Below the pieces are notes generated by a model that worked only from the letters and a program-made list of their open reading frames with translations, was not told the origin of the DNA and did no database searches. The position numbers and the translations under genes are program-made. A stretch of DNA of 64,000 bases from JANMCE01 sp963791625 (GTDB lineage Bacteria > Actinomycetota > Acidimicrobiia > Acidimicrobiales > Ilumatobacteraceae), in the NCBI GenBank assembly GCA_963791625.1, contig CAWBTA010000006.1:1426001-1490000 (forward strand), given 5' to 3'. How positions within the stretch are numbered: the stretch's first letter is position 1; each line of letters begins with the position of its first letter. Shown one piece after another: positions 50,813 through 59,611 of this stretch.

Positions 50813-51613
50813 CTATTCCTCCCCAGCCGAGGCGACGGCAGGTCCGGCGTTGGCTGTGAGCCATCGCTGCCAAAGCGGTGCGTCCCGGTTTGCGATCATT
50901 TCGGCCTCGGTGCCGTAAAGGTAGGACCAGACCGAAACACCGACCTGATCGTCGGTCCCCTCGGCCGCGAGAAAGGCCGTGCCATGCGCCGGTTGGTCCA
51001 ACAGGAGCGCCAAGCGTGTCGGTGCACAATCGACGACGGTCCCGACCAGAATTGGAGCCCCTGTGGCCTCGACCCGAACTCGCGTGCCGATGGCAGGAGC
51101 GACTCGTATGCCCAGAGCATCAGTGAGTCGAGCCCAGGCCTGGGTGCGGGTTCCGGCCCACATGGCCATGGGGAGCATGGACGTAGCGGTTTGCCCCCGG
51201 AAGTGTTCGAGATGCAAACGGAGATTGGACAGGAACAGTTTCCAACCCTCGACCATTCCGTCGTACTGGGCATCCCACGGTTCCCCGGAACCAAATCCAG
51301 TGTTCACCAGTCGGACTACACAAGTACCCCCATCGCGAGCTTCGATCAACCACTCGAACGCCAAACCGCCAGCACCCTCGCCCTTATCGAACACGATCCG
51401 GTGAGGAGGGTCCCACGCCGCGACCCGCCCTGATATCTGCATCTCTGGCCCCGGGCCGAACGATGCGGTTGCCGCGCCGCCCTGCCGTTCTTCGACCTCG
51501 TGCGGTACGTACCACGAGGAGATTCCCGGTCCGGTTGCGATGGCGCGCCATACCTCTTCTGGCGTGCCGACGACTTCGACCTCGAGTTCGATCTTTCGGG
51601 GATCATCAGACAT
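50813..51613 (-). CDS. SRPBCC/AHSA1-domain protein
   Basis: A 266-aa protein whose N-terminal half is an AHSA1-like START/SRPBCC fold (IELEVEVVGTPEEVWRAIA, SSWYVPHEVEE, FEWLIEARDGGTCVVRL). The C-terminal half (about 145-266) looks like a second, degenerate copy of the fold. These proteins bind hydrophobic ligands. AAGGAGG precedes the ATG by 8 bases. It directly follows an ArsR-type regulator gene, a very common pairing whose role is usually unknown. Confidence 0.82.
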   Translation of the reverse strand: MSDDPRKIELEVEVVGTPEEVWRAIATGPGISSWYVPHEVEERQGGAATASFGPGPEMQISGRVAAWDPPHRIVFDKGEGAGGLAFEWLIEARDGGTCVVRLVNTGFGSGEPWDAQYDGMVEGWKLFLSNLRLHLEHFRGQTATSMLPMAMWAGTRTQAWARLTDALGIRVAPAIGTRVRVEATGAPILVGTVVDCAPTRLALLLDQPAHGTAFLAAEGTDDQVGVSVWSYLYGTEAEMIANRDAPLWQRWLTANAGPAVASAGEE

Positions 51614-51615
51614 GT

Positions 51616-52212
51616 TCAGGCCTCCTTGGTTCCGGGTTGGGTGATCGGGCGAGGATGGGCAGCGACAATGAGGCGATGCCAACGCCCGCTGACACTCGAC
51701 TCGTCGTGGTAGCGCGCCGCAAGAGCCCTCACCATGCCGCCGAGCTCAGCCGTGAACGCGGCACGATCGGCGGCTGACGCGAAACGGATTTCGGTATCGA
51801 TGGTCAACGTGGCCAACGGCTTACGCGCTGCCTCGGCCCCTCGGGCGAGATCAGCCACCTCGCGCACGAGACGCGCGGCAACAGCGATCAGATACTGCGT
51901 CGACAAGCGATCAGTCCGTGCCGGGTCTGCCGCGTTCGCGCCCAACACCGAGGGCGACAGCACATAGGACCGCGCCGAGGCCTGCACCACTCGCTCCGTG
52001 AGGCCGCGTCGCGCTCGTTCCTCGATCAGGCGCACGAGACCATGCTCCTCCAAGGTCCGCAGGTGATAGTTCACCTTCTGCCTCGGCTCACCGAGCGCAA
52101 CCGCAACCGTCGAGGCCGAACCCGGATCGGCAAGCTGGGCCAGCACTCTCGCTCGAACTGGATCCAACACGACCGAGGCCACCACCGGGTCATCAATCAC
52201 GTCAAGATCCAT
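51616..52212 (-). CDS. ArsR-type winged-helix transcriptional regulator
   Basis: A 198-aa regulator. The winged helix (DPVRARVLAQLADPGSAS, RQKVNYHLRTLEEHGLVRL) lies at residues 10-85, with an alpha-helical sensor half after it. No metal-binding Cys motif is seen, so a small-molecule ligand is likely. The ATG at 52212 follows a promoter overlapped by a palindrome, which implies autorepression. It forms an operon with the SRPBCC gene. Confidence 0.85.
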   Translation of the reverse strand: MDLDVIDDPVVASVVLDPVRARVLAQLADPGSASTVAVALGEPRQKVNYHLRTLEEHGLVRLIEERARRGLTERVVQASARSYVLSPSVLGANAADPARTDRLSTQYLIAVAARLVREVADLARGAEAARKPLATLTIDTEIRFASAADRAAFTAELGGMVRALAARYHDESSVSGRWHRLIVAAHPRPITQPGTKEA

Positions 52213-52230
52213 CACGGTGCCATTCTCGTA

Positions 52231-52250
52231 TTGACAGTCAAACTTGTCAA
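52231..52250. promoter_or_regulatory. Palindromic operator overlapping the arsR-type promoter
   Basis: TTGACA-N8-TGTCAA is a perfect 6-bp inverted repeat 18 bases before the regulator's ATG. On the minus strand the first arm doubles as a consensus -35 (TTGACA). A bound dimer would therefore shut off the regulator's own promoter. Confidence 0.6.
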
Positions 52251-52371
52251 TATTCGGCATTGCGCCCTGTCGGAGCACACCTGTGGATCGTCGGCACCGA
52301 GAGATCCGAGAATCCCTGCGTTCGGCTGGTCGAGCGCCTAGCCTCGGCAACGGAACGGAACGGAGCGTGCG

Positions 52372-53457
52372 ATGGCGGAATGGTCGAGCGATGATCGAGC
52401 GGCCGCACGAGCGTTCCTGCAACGATGCGAGGTCCGCCTGTCCACGCTTCACCGTGTTGCGACCGCATTGCTCTCGGGAGCCGGGTTGATGGTGATTCTT
52501 CCGGTGCTGGTGCGCGACCAGATCTCCGGCGTGCTCCGAACGCTGCTCACTGCGCCGCCAACGGTGCCGCATTGGTTCTTGACTATCGCCGCGACCGTCG
52601 TGCTCGCCGTTCCGTTCATCGTTTTGTTCCTGCTGTTTGGTGACCTCACCCGCTTCTACTTCCACGCCCAACACGTCCCCAGCGAATCCGGCGCCGCGTT
52701 CGCCCCTCGGTTCACGCTGACCGGACTACGACTGCCCGCCGGTGACCTCTCACCCGCTGCCGACGCCGCGCTTGCCGCAGCGCGTTCCGATCCGGCAACA
52801 ATCGAACTGCTTGTGCCCCCGAACCAACCGGCCCGCGACGCGATCGATCGTCGGCTTGACGCGTACGGAGGACTCAATCGCCACACTGAACCCGGCGATC
52901 TCGGCCGGGTCAACGGACTGCTCGAACTGGTCGCGTCCCGTTCCCGCACGCCCGCCGAAGAGATCGCCAAAATCGAACTAGGTATGGCCCGCCATCTGCT
53001 GCGCCTCCAAGTGATCGTGCTGCGCTACGTCAAGGCGCTGCTCGCGTTCTTGACCACCGCGCTCGCCGTCTTCGCAGCCGCGGCCGCCGCACAGAGCCAA
53101 CCACAACTCGCAGCCAGCGCCGAACTGTGGCTCGCCGGGATCTTCGCCGTGTGGGCACCGACCATGGTGTTCGCCGTGTCCTCACCGGTGCGTTGGATCT
53201 CCGGGCTGCTCCGAGCCGAAGGCGCCACCGTCAACTCCATTGCCAACGACCGCGAATTCACCCGCATCGAACGGCTCGCCGTCGGCGCATCGATCCTCGT
53301 CTGGATCGCATGCGCAGCGAGCGTCACGGTCGTGATCGCACGCCAATCGCCGACCCGCGCCGCTTCCGTCCTGGCCGCCTCCGTCATTGGTGCGTCGGCC
53401 GTGGCGCTCTCCATCGCAACCATCAAGTCAATCGCTACCAGTCGACGAGCCGGTTAG
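52372..53457 (+). CDS. Membrane protein of unknown function
   Basis: I do not recognise this 361-aa protein. It has two spans near 30-52 and 66-95, a soluble middle part (about 100-210) and four more spans between 215 and 352. The middle part contains a repeated DRRLDAYGG-like helical text and a conserved-looking RTPAEEIAKIELGMARHLLR just before the third span. GGAG precedes the ATG. It is divergent from the ArsR regulator across 159 bases. Confidence 0.65.
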   Translation: MAEWSSDDRAAARAFLQRCEVRLSTLHRVATALLSGAGLMVILPVLVRDQISGVLRTLLTAPPTVPHWFLTIAATVVLAVPFIVLFLLFGDLTRFYFHAQHVPSESGAAFAPRFTLTGLRLPAGDLSPAADAALAAARSDPATIELLVPPNQPARDAIDRRLDAYGGLNRHTEPGDLGRVNGLLELVASRSRTPAEEIAKIELGMARHLLRLQVIVLRYVKALLAFLTTALAVFAAAAAAQSQPQLAASAELWLAGIFAVWAPTMVFAVSSPVRWISGLLRAEGATVNSIANDREFTRIERLAVGASILVWIACAASVTVVIARQSPTRAASVLAASVIGASAVALSIATIKSIATSRRAG

Positions 53458-53466
53458 AAAATGCAT

Positions 53467-53500
53467 TGAGGCATCGACGGTTCGAACCGCCGATGCCTCA
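53467..53500. terminator. Bidirectional terminator between the membrane protein and HAD genes
   Basis: TGAGGCATCG pairs with CGATGCCTCA, and the interior CGGTT/AACCG extends the stem almost perfectly. A TTTT run follows on the minus strand. It sits between two convergent genes and likely serves both. Confidence 0.75.
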
Positions 53501-53528
53501 CGGCGCAGTCCACGAGTGAAGATTCAGG

Positions 53529-54161
53529 TCAGTTCGTAACAGCCGGTGCTGCGGGTACGAGCGCATCTCGTACGAGCTTCATGGAGCCGGGGACGTCGGT
53601 GGGGTCGAACAAGACCGTGGTGATGCCGGCTTCTGTAGCGCCGGTCAGGTTGATCCACTGGTCGTCGACGAAAACAACGTCAGCCGGATCGGGATTGCCC
53701 AACGCGTCGAGGGCCAACTCATACGTCTTCGGGTGAGGTTTGAGGAATCCGGTGATGGAACCGTCGACGATGAAGTCGAACTCGCTGATGACCGTCATCG
53801 CCTCGATCCACGACGCGTTCTGGAAGGCCTGCATGTCGTTGGTGAGACAGCCGACTACTCCCCCGGCCCCCTGATGTTCGCGGATGAGATCCCACATCTC
53901 CATGTGCAACAGCCGGTCACCGGGCGGCTCGAAAAAGTGGTCCATGAGCTTGCGCGTACTGAGTCCGAAAACGGCTGCGCGGTTGTGCCAGTACTCGCGC
54001 TCGGTCATCTCGCCGCTTTGCCAGCGCACATATTCGGGGTCGGTGGACGGGTCGAAGGGCCCGGCCCACGGAAATGGGCCGAGCGTCTTCGAAGCGTCAT
54101 CTCTGAGCTCGAACGGGGTTTTCAGAACGACTCCGCCGAAGTCGAGCAACAGGTGTTTCAT
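53529..54161 (-). CDS. HAD-superfamily phosphatase-like hydrolase
   Basis: A 210-aa HAD subfamily IA protein. It has motif I LLLDFGGVV (nucleophile Asp7; the second acidic residue is Gly, as in YihX-like members), motif II CLTNDM, motif III FLKPHPK and motif IV VVFVDDQ. It starts 18 bases after the dikinase alpha-subunit stop, so it is the third gene of that operon. I infer that it handles a phosphorylated product or intermediate of the dikinase. Such an HAD protein (the delta subunit) also accompanies phenylphosphate synthase in anaerobic phenol degraders. Confidence 0.85.
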   Translation of the reverse strand: MKHLLLDFGGVVLKTPFELRDDASKTLGPFPWAGPFDPSTDPEYVRWQSGEMTEREYWHNRAAVFGLSTRKLMDHFFEPPGDRLLHMEMWDLIREHQGAGGVVGCLTNDMQAFQNASWIEAMTVISEFDFIVDGSITGFLKPHPKTYELALDALGNPDPADVVFVDDQWINLTGATEAGITTVLFDPTDVPGSMKLVRDALVPAAPAVTN

Positions 54162-54179
54162 AGAGGCTTATGACCGTCG

Positions 54180-55991
54180 TCAGTCGAGGATCGTGACGAC
54201 GCCGTTGTCGCCATCGACGCGGACGCGCATGCCCGTCTTGATCGACTTGGTGGCAAACGCAGTACCGGTCACGGCGGGAAGGCCGTACTCGCGGCACACG
54301 ATCGCGGCGTGGCTCATCATGCCGCCGGAGTCGGTGACGGTACCCGCAATGCTGCGGAACACCGGCGCCCACGACGGTGAGGTAACCGGCGCAACCAAGA
54401 TTTCGCCCGGCAGCAGATCGGCCACCTGATCGGCGCTGGTGAGCACACGAGCAATACCTTCCACGACACCGGGCGACGCAGCGAAACCGCTCAGGCCACC
54501 GTCGTCGGACATGCCACCGAGCCACTTCTGCACTGACTCCGACGTGATGCCCCAGAGCATGACGGTGAAGGGTTCGCTGATGACCTCGGGCGGTGCGCCC
54601 AGGGCCGGAGGGGCGTCCCACGCTTCGCAGGCGGCCATGATGCTGCGGCGCTTCGCGATCACCTTTGGCCAGTATGACGGGCCACGAGCTGCAGCACCCG
54701 ACGACCACGCAAACGTCATGTCGCTGAGCGCCGTCGGGATCTCGTCACGCTTCAGCATGAAGATGTCGTCGACGTCGCTCCAGAAGCCTTCCTTCATCAT
54801 CACGTTGGAGAGCTCACGCATCTTGCGCCACATCACGCTGATGCCCCAGTGCTCCACGTAGAAGTTGTGGTTCTCCACGTAGTGGAACACGGTGCGGCTC
54901 AACCCGAGCTTGCCTTCGAAGTTGGCCTTGTCATCACCATCGAGCAGGTCGCTGTACTCGCCCGCGATGCGGTCCCGTTCGGCAATGAGGGCCGCGGTAG
55001 GCGTGTCGATTTCTTCGCCCTTCACCAGCTTGTCCATGTAGGTACGCATGAACGAGAACGGGATATCGAGACGCTCGGCCCACACTGCGTCGGTGTGGTA
55101 GAACGCGGTGCCGTTCGAGTAGTTGAACCACGGGTTCTGCGCGGCGTGCCATTCGGCCAACCACTCCATGCCGCCGGGCATGTCCTTCACGCTGGCCAGC
55201 GCCTCGTCGACGGAACCCTGGCCGAGTGCGCCGTTCAGGCCCTTGGCAACACCCGAGCGGGCCAGCTTGCGGAGCTCCTCGTCGGGACGGAACAGGTCGA
55301 CTTCGATGCCGGCCACCATCTTGGCGATAGCGAGGTCGGGGATGTTCGGGAAGACCTGCTTGCAGAAGTTGAAGTAGTCGAGGTACGCCGCGTAACCGAG
55401 GTTGAGCATCTCGAAATGCTTCTGCCACAACTCGAGTGAAAGATCGACGAGCTGGTGGTACTCATGCTGCAGGTCGTACACGTTGGAGCGACCTATGTGG
55501 CTGGTGACCACGTCGATCGGCACCATGTCGGGTAGTGGCGCAAAGCTGAGCGCTTCGAGCTTGGCGATGATTTCCTTGGCCGACACGATCCACTCGGCTT
55601 CGATGTCGTTCCAGTTGGCGAAGTAGTGCCCGGCCCGCTCCATGAAGTGATCCACACGGGCCGGAATGTCGGCCGGGTTCGCCACGCCAACCGGTGCCAG
55701 GTAGAAGTAGCCGTGAAGAATGCGAATGTCGATACCCATGGCGGGCGGCACGATGTAGTGACGGCTGTTGTAGGTGCCGAGTGATGCGAACGCGTACTCG
55801 ACCAAGCTCATGTCGAACGGCGGCATGGGCTTCGGCAGGTGGATGGCGTCACGGAACCAGAAGGTGGAGTCCTCGTACTCGCGTCGCTCCTCGCTGAACA
55901 CCTGATGGTACGCGTAGAGCTCTTCCCATCCCTCCACTCCTGCAGGCGACTCGATATCGAACGGACTGGCAAAACGCTTTTCTTCACTCAT
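54180..55991 (-). CDS. Split-dikinase subunit: substrate domain plus phospho-His swivel domain (phenylphosphate synthase alpha-like)
   Basis: A 603-aa protein. The large N-terminal part (about 1-470) is not a PEP-binding barrel but resembles the substrate domain of phenylphosphate synthase and rifampin phosphotransferase (ELYAYHQVFSEERREYED, HFEMLNLGYAAYLDYFNFCK, FRPDEELRKLARSGVAKG). The C-terminal PEP-utiliser swivel domain (about 500-603) has TDSGGMMSHAAIVCREYGLP with the catalytic His561. It should carry phosphate from the ATP subunit to an unknown acceptor. The ATG at 55991 follows GGGGGA; the longer frame to 56126 overlaps the beta gene and is rejected. It is the middle gene of a beta-alpha-HAD operon. 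Confidence 0.85.
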   Translation of the reverse strand: MSEEKRFASPFDIESPAGVEGWEELYAYHQVFSEERREYEDSTFWFRDAIHLPKPMPPFDMSLVEYAFASLGTYNSRHYIVPPAMGIDIRILHGYFYLAPVGVANPADIPARVDHFMERAGHYFANWNDIEAEWIVSAKEIIAKLEALSFAPLPDMVPIDVVTSHIGRSNVYDLQHEYHQLVDLSLELWQKHFEMLNLGYAAYLDYFNFCKQVFPNIPDLAIAKMVAGIEVDLFRPDEELRKLARSGVAKGLNGALGQGSVDEALASVKDMPGGMEWLAEWHAAQNPWFNYSNGTAFYHTDAVWAERLDIPFSFMRTYMDKLVKGEEIDTPTAALIAERDRIAGEYSDLLDGDDKANFEGKLGLSRTVFHYVENHNFYVEHWGISVMWRKMRELSNVMMKEGFWSDVDDIFMLKRDEIPTALSDMTFAWSSGAAARGPSYWPKVIAKRRSIMAACEAWDAPPALGAPPEVISEPFTVMLWGITSESVQKWLGGMSDDGGLSGFAASPGVVEGIARVLTSADQVADLLPGEILVAPVTSPSWAPVFRSIAGTVTDSGGMMSHAAIVCREYGLPAVTGTAFATKSIKTGMRVRVDGDNGVVTILD

Positions 55992-56023
55992 GATTTCCCC
56001 CAGGGATCTGTAACGGTTGGTGG

Positions 56024-57109
56024 CTACTTCTTTGGGACAACGACAACGGGTGTGAGCAGGGTCTTGATGATGCCCTGCATCGAATCGACAACGCCGGTGG
56101 ATACTTGCCGCGGCTTGTTGCTCCACACCGTTTCGGGTCGGCTCTGCAGCAAATGCACGGTGCTCTCCCCCGAGTCATTCACGGTGACGGCCCACTCGAC
56201 GTCCTGTGGGCGCCCGAAATGCTTTTCGGCTTTTCGGGCGAGGCGGGCAACCTCTTTGATCTCGGCATCGGTGAGGCTCGGTGCTGTGGATCGCTCCTCG
56301 TTCAGAGGCAGGTGGACAACCTCGTTTTCGACGACCACGCACTCTTCTTCCTTTGCGGAGACGGTACGTTTCACAATTTCGAACATGACCTTGTCGACCA
56401 TGTAGTTGTCGGGCGTCACCGTTCCGCTCACAACACTTTCGCCCAGGCCGAAGGCCGAGTCGATCACAATGACGCTGCGGTCTCCGCTGGTCGGGTTCAG
56501 CGTGAACGCCACACCAGCAGACTTCGGTTCCACCATCTGTTGCACGGCCACACTCATGGCGACGCCTTCGTGCGGGTAGCCATGCTCCTGGCGATAGGCG
56601 ATGGCCCGATCAGTGAACAAGCTGGCCCAACAACGCACGACGTGGTTGACGACCTCGTCCTCGCCCCGTATCCACAGATACGTATCCTGTTGACCGGCGA
56701 AACTGGCATCGGGCTGGTCCTCGGCTGTGGCGCTGGAACGAACCGCGACGGGAAGGTTCTTCATGCCAGCGGCCTCGCACAGTTCCTGGTAGCCAAGCCG
56801 TATCGATGTCTCGGCGGCCTGCGAAGGGCCAGCGTCCAGAACGATCTCGCGGCACCGTGAGCCGACGGCTGACAGGGCGCCCATGTCGTGAACATTCAGC
56901 CCGTCGAGTTCCTTGCGAACCGCCTCGGCCACCTCGTCTCGGTCCATGGAATCGGCAAACGCATGGGTTGTGACCGCGAAGCCCTGCGGCACCGGAAGCC
57001 CGGCGACGGTGCTGGCACCGAGGCTTGAGCACTTTCCGCCGACGATCGGCTGATGCTCCGGTTCGTACGCACCGAACGTGATGATGTGTGGCGTTTCGTA
57101 CGCTGCCAT
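56024..57109 (-). CDS. Split-dikinase ATP-binding subunit (PEP synthase N-terminal domain)
   Basis: A 361-aa ATP-grasp-like PPDK_N protein. It has VGGKCSSLGAS, VPQGFAVTTHAF, LPVAVRSSATAEDQPDASFAGQQ (split to show the conserved RSSATAED), VQQMVEPKSAGVAFTLNP and VHLLQSRPET. This is the nucleotide-binding third of PEP synthase standing alone. ATP would phosphorylate the swivel His of the next subunit, releasing AMP and phosphate. The ATG at 57109 has GGGAGG upstream. It heads the operon, 33 bases before the alpha gene. Confidence 0.87.
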   Translation of the reverse strand: MAAYETPHIITFGAYEPEHQPIVGGKCSSLGASTVAGLPVPQGFAVTTHAFADSMDRDEVAEAVRKELDGLNVHDMGALSAVGSRCREIVLDAGPSQAAETSIRLGYQELCEAAGMKNLPVAVRSSATAEDQPDASFAGQQDTYLWIRGEDEVVNHVVRCWASLFTDRAIAYRQEHGYPHEGVAMSVAVQQMVEPKSAGVAFTLNPTSGDRSVIVIDSAFGLGESVVSGTVTPDNYMVDKVMFEIVKRTVSAKEEECVVVENEVVHLPLNEERSTAPSLTDAEIKEVARLARKAEKHFGRPQDVEWAVTVNDSGESTVHLLQSRPETVWSNKPRQVSTGVVDSMQGIIKTLLTPVVVVPKK

Positions 57110-57219
57110 CGTGCAAACCTCCCTCGTCGCCCCGTCCCGGGTTGGTGCCGCGGTGACCGCGGACACTGTTACATCCGTCACTGCGACCAGCAAGCCAGGC
57201 GTTCCGCACACCGGAATAA

Positions 57220-57252
57220 CGAAGGGCCGACTCCACCGGAGCCGACCCTTCG
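57220..57252 (-). terminator. Terminator after the FN3 secreted-protein gene
   Basis: CGAAGGG(T)CGGCTCC pairs with GGAGTCGG(C)CCTTCG around a GGT-containing loop on the minus strand, followed by a moderately T-rich TTATT. It insulates the dikinase operon from the gene upstream. Confidence 0.65.
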
Positions 57253-57259
57253 CAAAGGC

Positions 57260-58261
57260 TTAGGGAGCCGTCGTCACCACGATGGTCGAGAGCACCGACT
57301 CGACTCCGTTGGGATTCCTGGCCGCGACACCGATCGTGTAGGTGGTCTGCGGACTCAGGAAGATCGCCGCGCCGCCAGTGAAACCGGGATCGCAGTAGAC
57401 GCACCCCTGGTAGCCATCGAATTGCCCGTTCGGCACGCCGTCAACGAACACACGGTAACGCAGGTCCGTGTTCGCAAACAGCGGATCGCTTGACCGGTCC
57501 CAGTTGAGGCTTACCGAAGCCGTGCTGAGACCGCTGACTCGCAGGTTGGGTGGAGCCGTCGGTCGACTCACGACAGGAGCAATGCCGGGCGTGGTCACGC
57601 TCACGGAGGCCCGGTCGGATCTCACCCCGTTCGGATTCAGCGCATCCACCTGAATTGCGTAGCTCGTACCCGGTGACACGGAAATCGTGGCGCCGGTCGG
57701 TCCACCGGTACCGGCCAATTTGCCATCCAGGAAGTACCGATACTTAAGCGTGCTCGCCGCGAAGGTCGGGTCCGTCGACGGCGTCCAGGTAAGCGTGATT
57801 GCGGTCGCAGCCACCGCGGCCGCACTCAAACTTCCGGGAGCCGTTGGCTTCGGCGGCGCCACGTAGGCCGGCGTGTGGAACAACTTCGGGGCGCTGAACG
57901 GCCCACCGACCCCGGTGTGGATGTTGATCTCGCGAACGACGAGTGAGTAGTCCGTGTTCTGCTGCTTCACCCCGATGCTGGCCTTGGTTGTCCCGACGAT
58001 CCCGGCAGACCCACCCGAAGACGCTTGACCTCCGTTCAGCCGATACTCGAACGTCTTTACGGTGCCAGTGCGGCCGACCTGCAGGTCGAACGATTTGAAC
58101 GTGATGTTCGTGACGTTTATCGGAGAGGGGACCGGGAAGCTTGCGGCCGCCGCTGGTTCACCGGCGAGGCCGACAACCGAGGCAACCGCAATTCCCATGA
58201 CACCGAGGAAAGCAAGATACCGGCGATGTCTAGGCAGTGGTTCTCGTCGTATGAGTTGCAT
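57260..58261 (-). CDS. Secreted protein with fibronectin type III-like domains
   Basis: A 333-aa protein. It has a signal peptide (basic start, hydrophobic FLGVMGIAVASVVGLAG, likely cleavage after AAA near 40). Three FN3-like domains follow, at about 45-130, 137-227 and 236-333, each with the pattern Ser/Thr-hydrophobic-WTPSTD or WDRSSD and a closing VSVTTP/VVTTAP. The last domain has a Cys pair in GCVYCDPG. It probably mediates surface binding; no enzyme domain is attached. AAGGTGA precedes the ATG. It ends in a terminator. Confidence 0.75.
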   Translation of the reverse strand: MQLIRREPLPRHRRYLAFLGVMGIAVASVVGLAGEPAAAASFPVPSPINVTNITFKSFDLQVGRTGTVKTFEYRLNGGQASSGGSAGIVGTTKASIGVKQQNTDYSLVVREINIHTGVGGPFSAPKLFHTPAYVAPPKPTAPGSLSAAAVAATAITLTWTPSTDPTFAASTLKYRYFLDGKLAGTGGPTGATISVSPGTSYAIQVDALNPNGVRSDRASVSVTTPGIAPVVSRPTAPPNLRVSGLSTASVSLNWDRSSDPLFANTDLRYRVFVDGVPNGQFDGYQGCVYCDPGFTGGAAIFLSPQTTYTIGVAARNPNGVESVLSTIVVTTAP

Positions 58262-58442
58262 GCGCTTTCACCTTTCGACTTCCACTCGTCGATCTGACGA
58301 GCGGCTGAGGCCATCTGGACCCCGGTCGACCATCTCATCTCGATCGACGACACGTCCACGTTCGCGGCGTTTGTTTCGCGTCTCGTTCTCAACCTGTAAG
58401 CAAATCCCCGCTACAAGTCGAGCCGGGTGCTGCACTCTGCCG

Positions 58443-58694
58443 TTACGGCGTGATGATGGTGACGCCGTCGAGGCTGGTGGACGGCATGATGCAGAGACGC
58501 TGGCGAGAGCCGTCCACCAGCGACTCACAGGTGCCGCACTCGCCCAAGTCGCAGCCGCGCTCGGGGCGGTCGGACTTCGCCAGAAAGCGAATAGCCCATA
58601 GCGCCGATGTGTCAGACCAGGTTGCGAACGAGTACAGCTGACCGTCCAGAGTAAAGCTCACCTCTTTCTCGAACGGCTTCTTCCCGAATCCCAC
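58443..58694 (-). CDS. Small [2Fe-2S]-type iron-sulfur protein
   Basis: An 83-aa protein with the plant-ferredoxin/2Fe-2S cysteine arrangement in ERGCDLGECGTCESLVDG followed by QRLC (C-x4-C-x2-C ... C). It is like the N-terminal domain of molybdenum hydroxylase small subunits and oxygenase ferredoxins, but lacks any partner domain. The start is a GTG at 58694 with GGAGG very close to it. No reductase or oxygenase gene adjoins. It could supply electrons to an enzyme encoded elsewhere. Confidence 0.7.
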   Translation of the reverse strand: MGFGKKPFEKEVSFTLDGQLYSFATWSDTSALWAIRFLAKSDRPERGCDLGECGTCESLVDGSRQRLCIMPSTSLDGVTIITP

Positions 58695-58797
58695 GCCCTC
58701 CAGGCTACGAGCAATGGGAATACTGATTGAGCCATGCCGTCCCGACCACCGGAACGCGGGATTGGCCCTGGTACAAGGCAGGCGTCACGATGGCGAG

Positions 58798-59601
58798 ATG
58801 AGTACGGTGCGTTCTGCCATGGATACTGCTGCCATCAACCGTCACGGGGACGAGCTCTACGACGCCCTCGTCAATTGCCAGACACTGAGCCCTCTTCGTG
58901 AACGTGAACCATCGATCACGGTGGAAGACGCCTACCGCATTGCCGCTCGGGTGACCGATCGACGGGTGCAGGCAGGCGAGACCATCGTTGGCAAAAAGAT
59001 CGGCCTGACGAGCAAAGTCGTACAGGACATGCTCGGCGTGTTCGAGCCCGACTTCGGTCAGCTCACTTCCGGCATGGTGTACCCCGACGGCGCGACCATT
59101 GCGCTGAACACACTCATCCAACCGAAGTTCGAGGGCGAGGTTGGCTTCGTGCTGAAGCACGATCTGGTCGGCCCCGGTATCACCGCCGTCGACGTGTTGA
59201 AGGCCACCGATTACGTCGTGCCGTGCTTTGAGATCGTCGACAGTCGCATCGCCAACTGGGACATCAAGATCTGCGACACCGTGGCCGACAACGCATCGTG
59301 CGGCGTCTACGTGCTCGGCACCCAACACACCGATCCGCGTGACGTCGATCTCGCTCTGGTCGGTATGATGATCGAAGCCCACGGAGAACTTGCGGCCACC
59401 GGTGCTGGAGCCGCGGTACAGGGTTCGCCACTCAACTCCGTGGCGTGGCTGGCCAACACGCTTGGCCGCCTCGGCATGCCCTTCCGCGCGGGAGAGACGA
59501 TCCTGTCCGGATCGCTCGCAGCCATGTTCCCCATCACCGGACCCGTCGCACTCACCGCAACGTTTGGCGGACTCGGCTCCGTCAGCGTCACCTTCGTCTA
59601 A
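58798..59601 (+). CDS. dmpE: 2-hydroxypenta-2,4-dienoate (2-keto-4-pentenoate) hydratase
   Basis: A 267-aa member of the MhpD/DmpE family. It has GKKIGLTSKVVQDMLGV, DFGQLTSGMVYPDG, IQPKFEGEVGFVL (metal-binding Glu residues), VPCFEIVDSRIANWDIK and TVADNASCGVYVLG. It adds water to 2-hydroxypentadienoate to give 4-hydroxy-2-oxovalerate in meta-cleavage pathways. The ATG at 58798 is likely; an ATG at 58819 is possible. It is followed 10 bases later by the related decarboxylase gene, with which it normally forms a complex. Confidence 0.88.
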   Translation: MSTVRSAMDTAAINRHGDELYDALVNCQTLSPLREREPSITVEDAYRIAARVTDRRVQAGETIVGKKIGLTSKVVQDMLGVFEPDFGQLTSGMVYPDGATIALNTLIQPKFEGEVGFVLKHDLVGPGITAVDVLKATDYVVPCFEIVDSRIANWDIKICDTVADNASCGVYVLGTQHTDPRDVDLALVGMMIEAHGELAATGAGAAVQGSPLNSVAWLANTLGRLGMPFRAGETILSGSLAAMFPITGPVALTATFGGLGSVSVTFV

Positions 59602-59611
59602 GGATCTCGCT

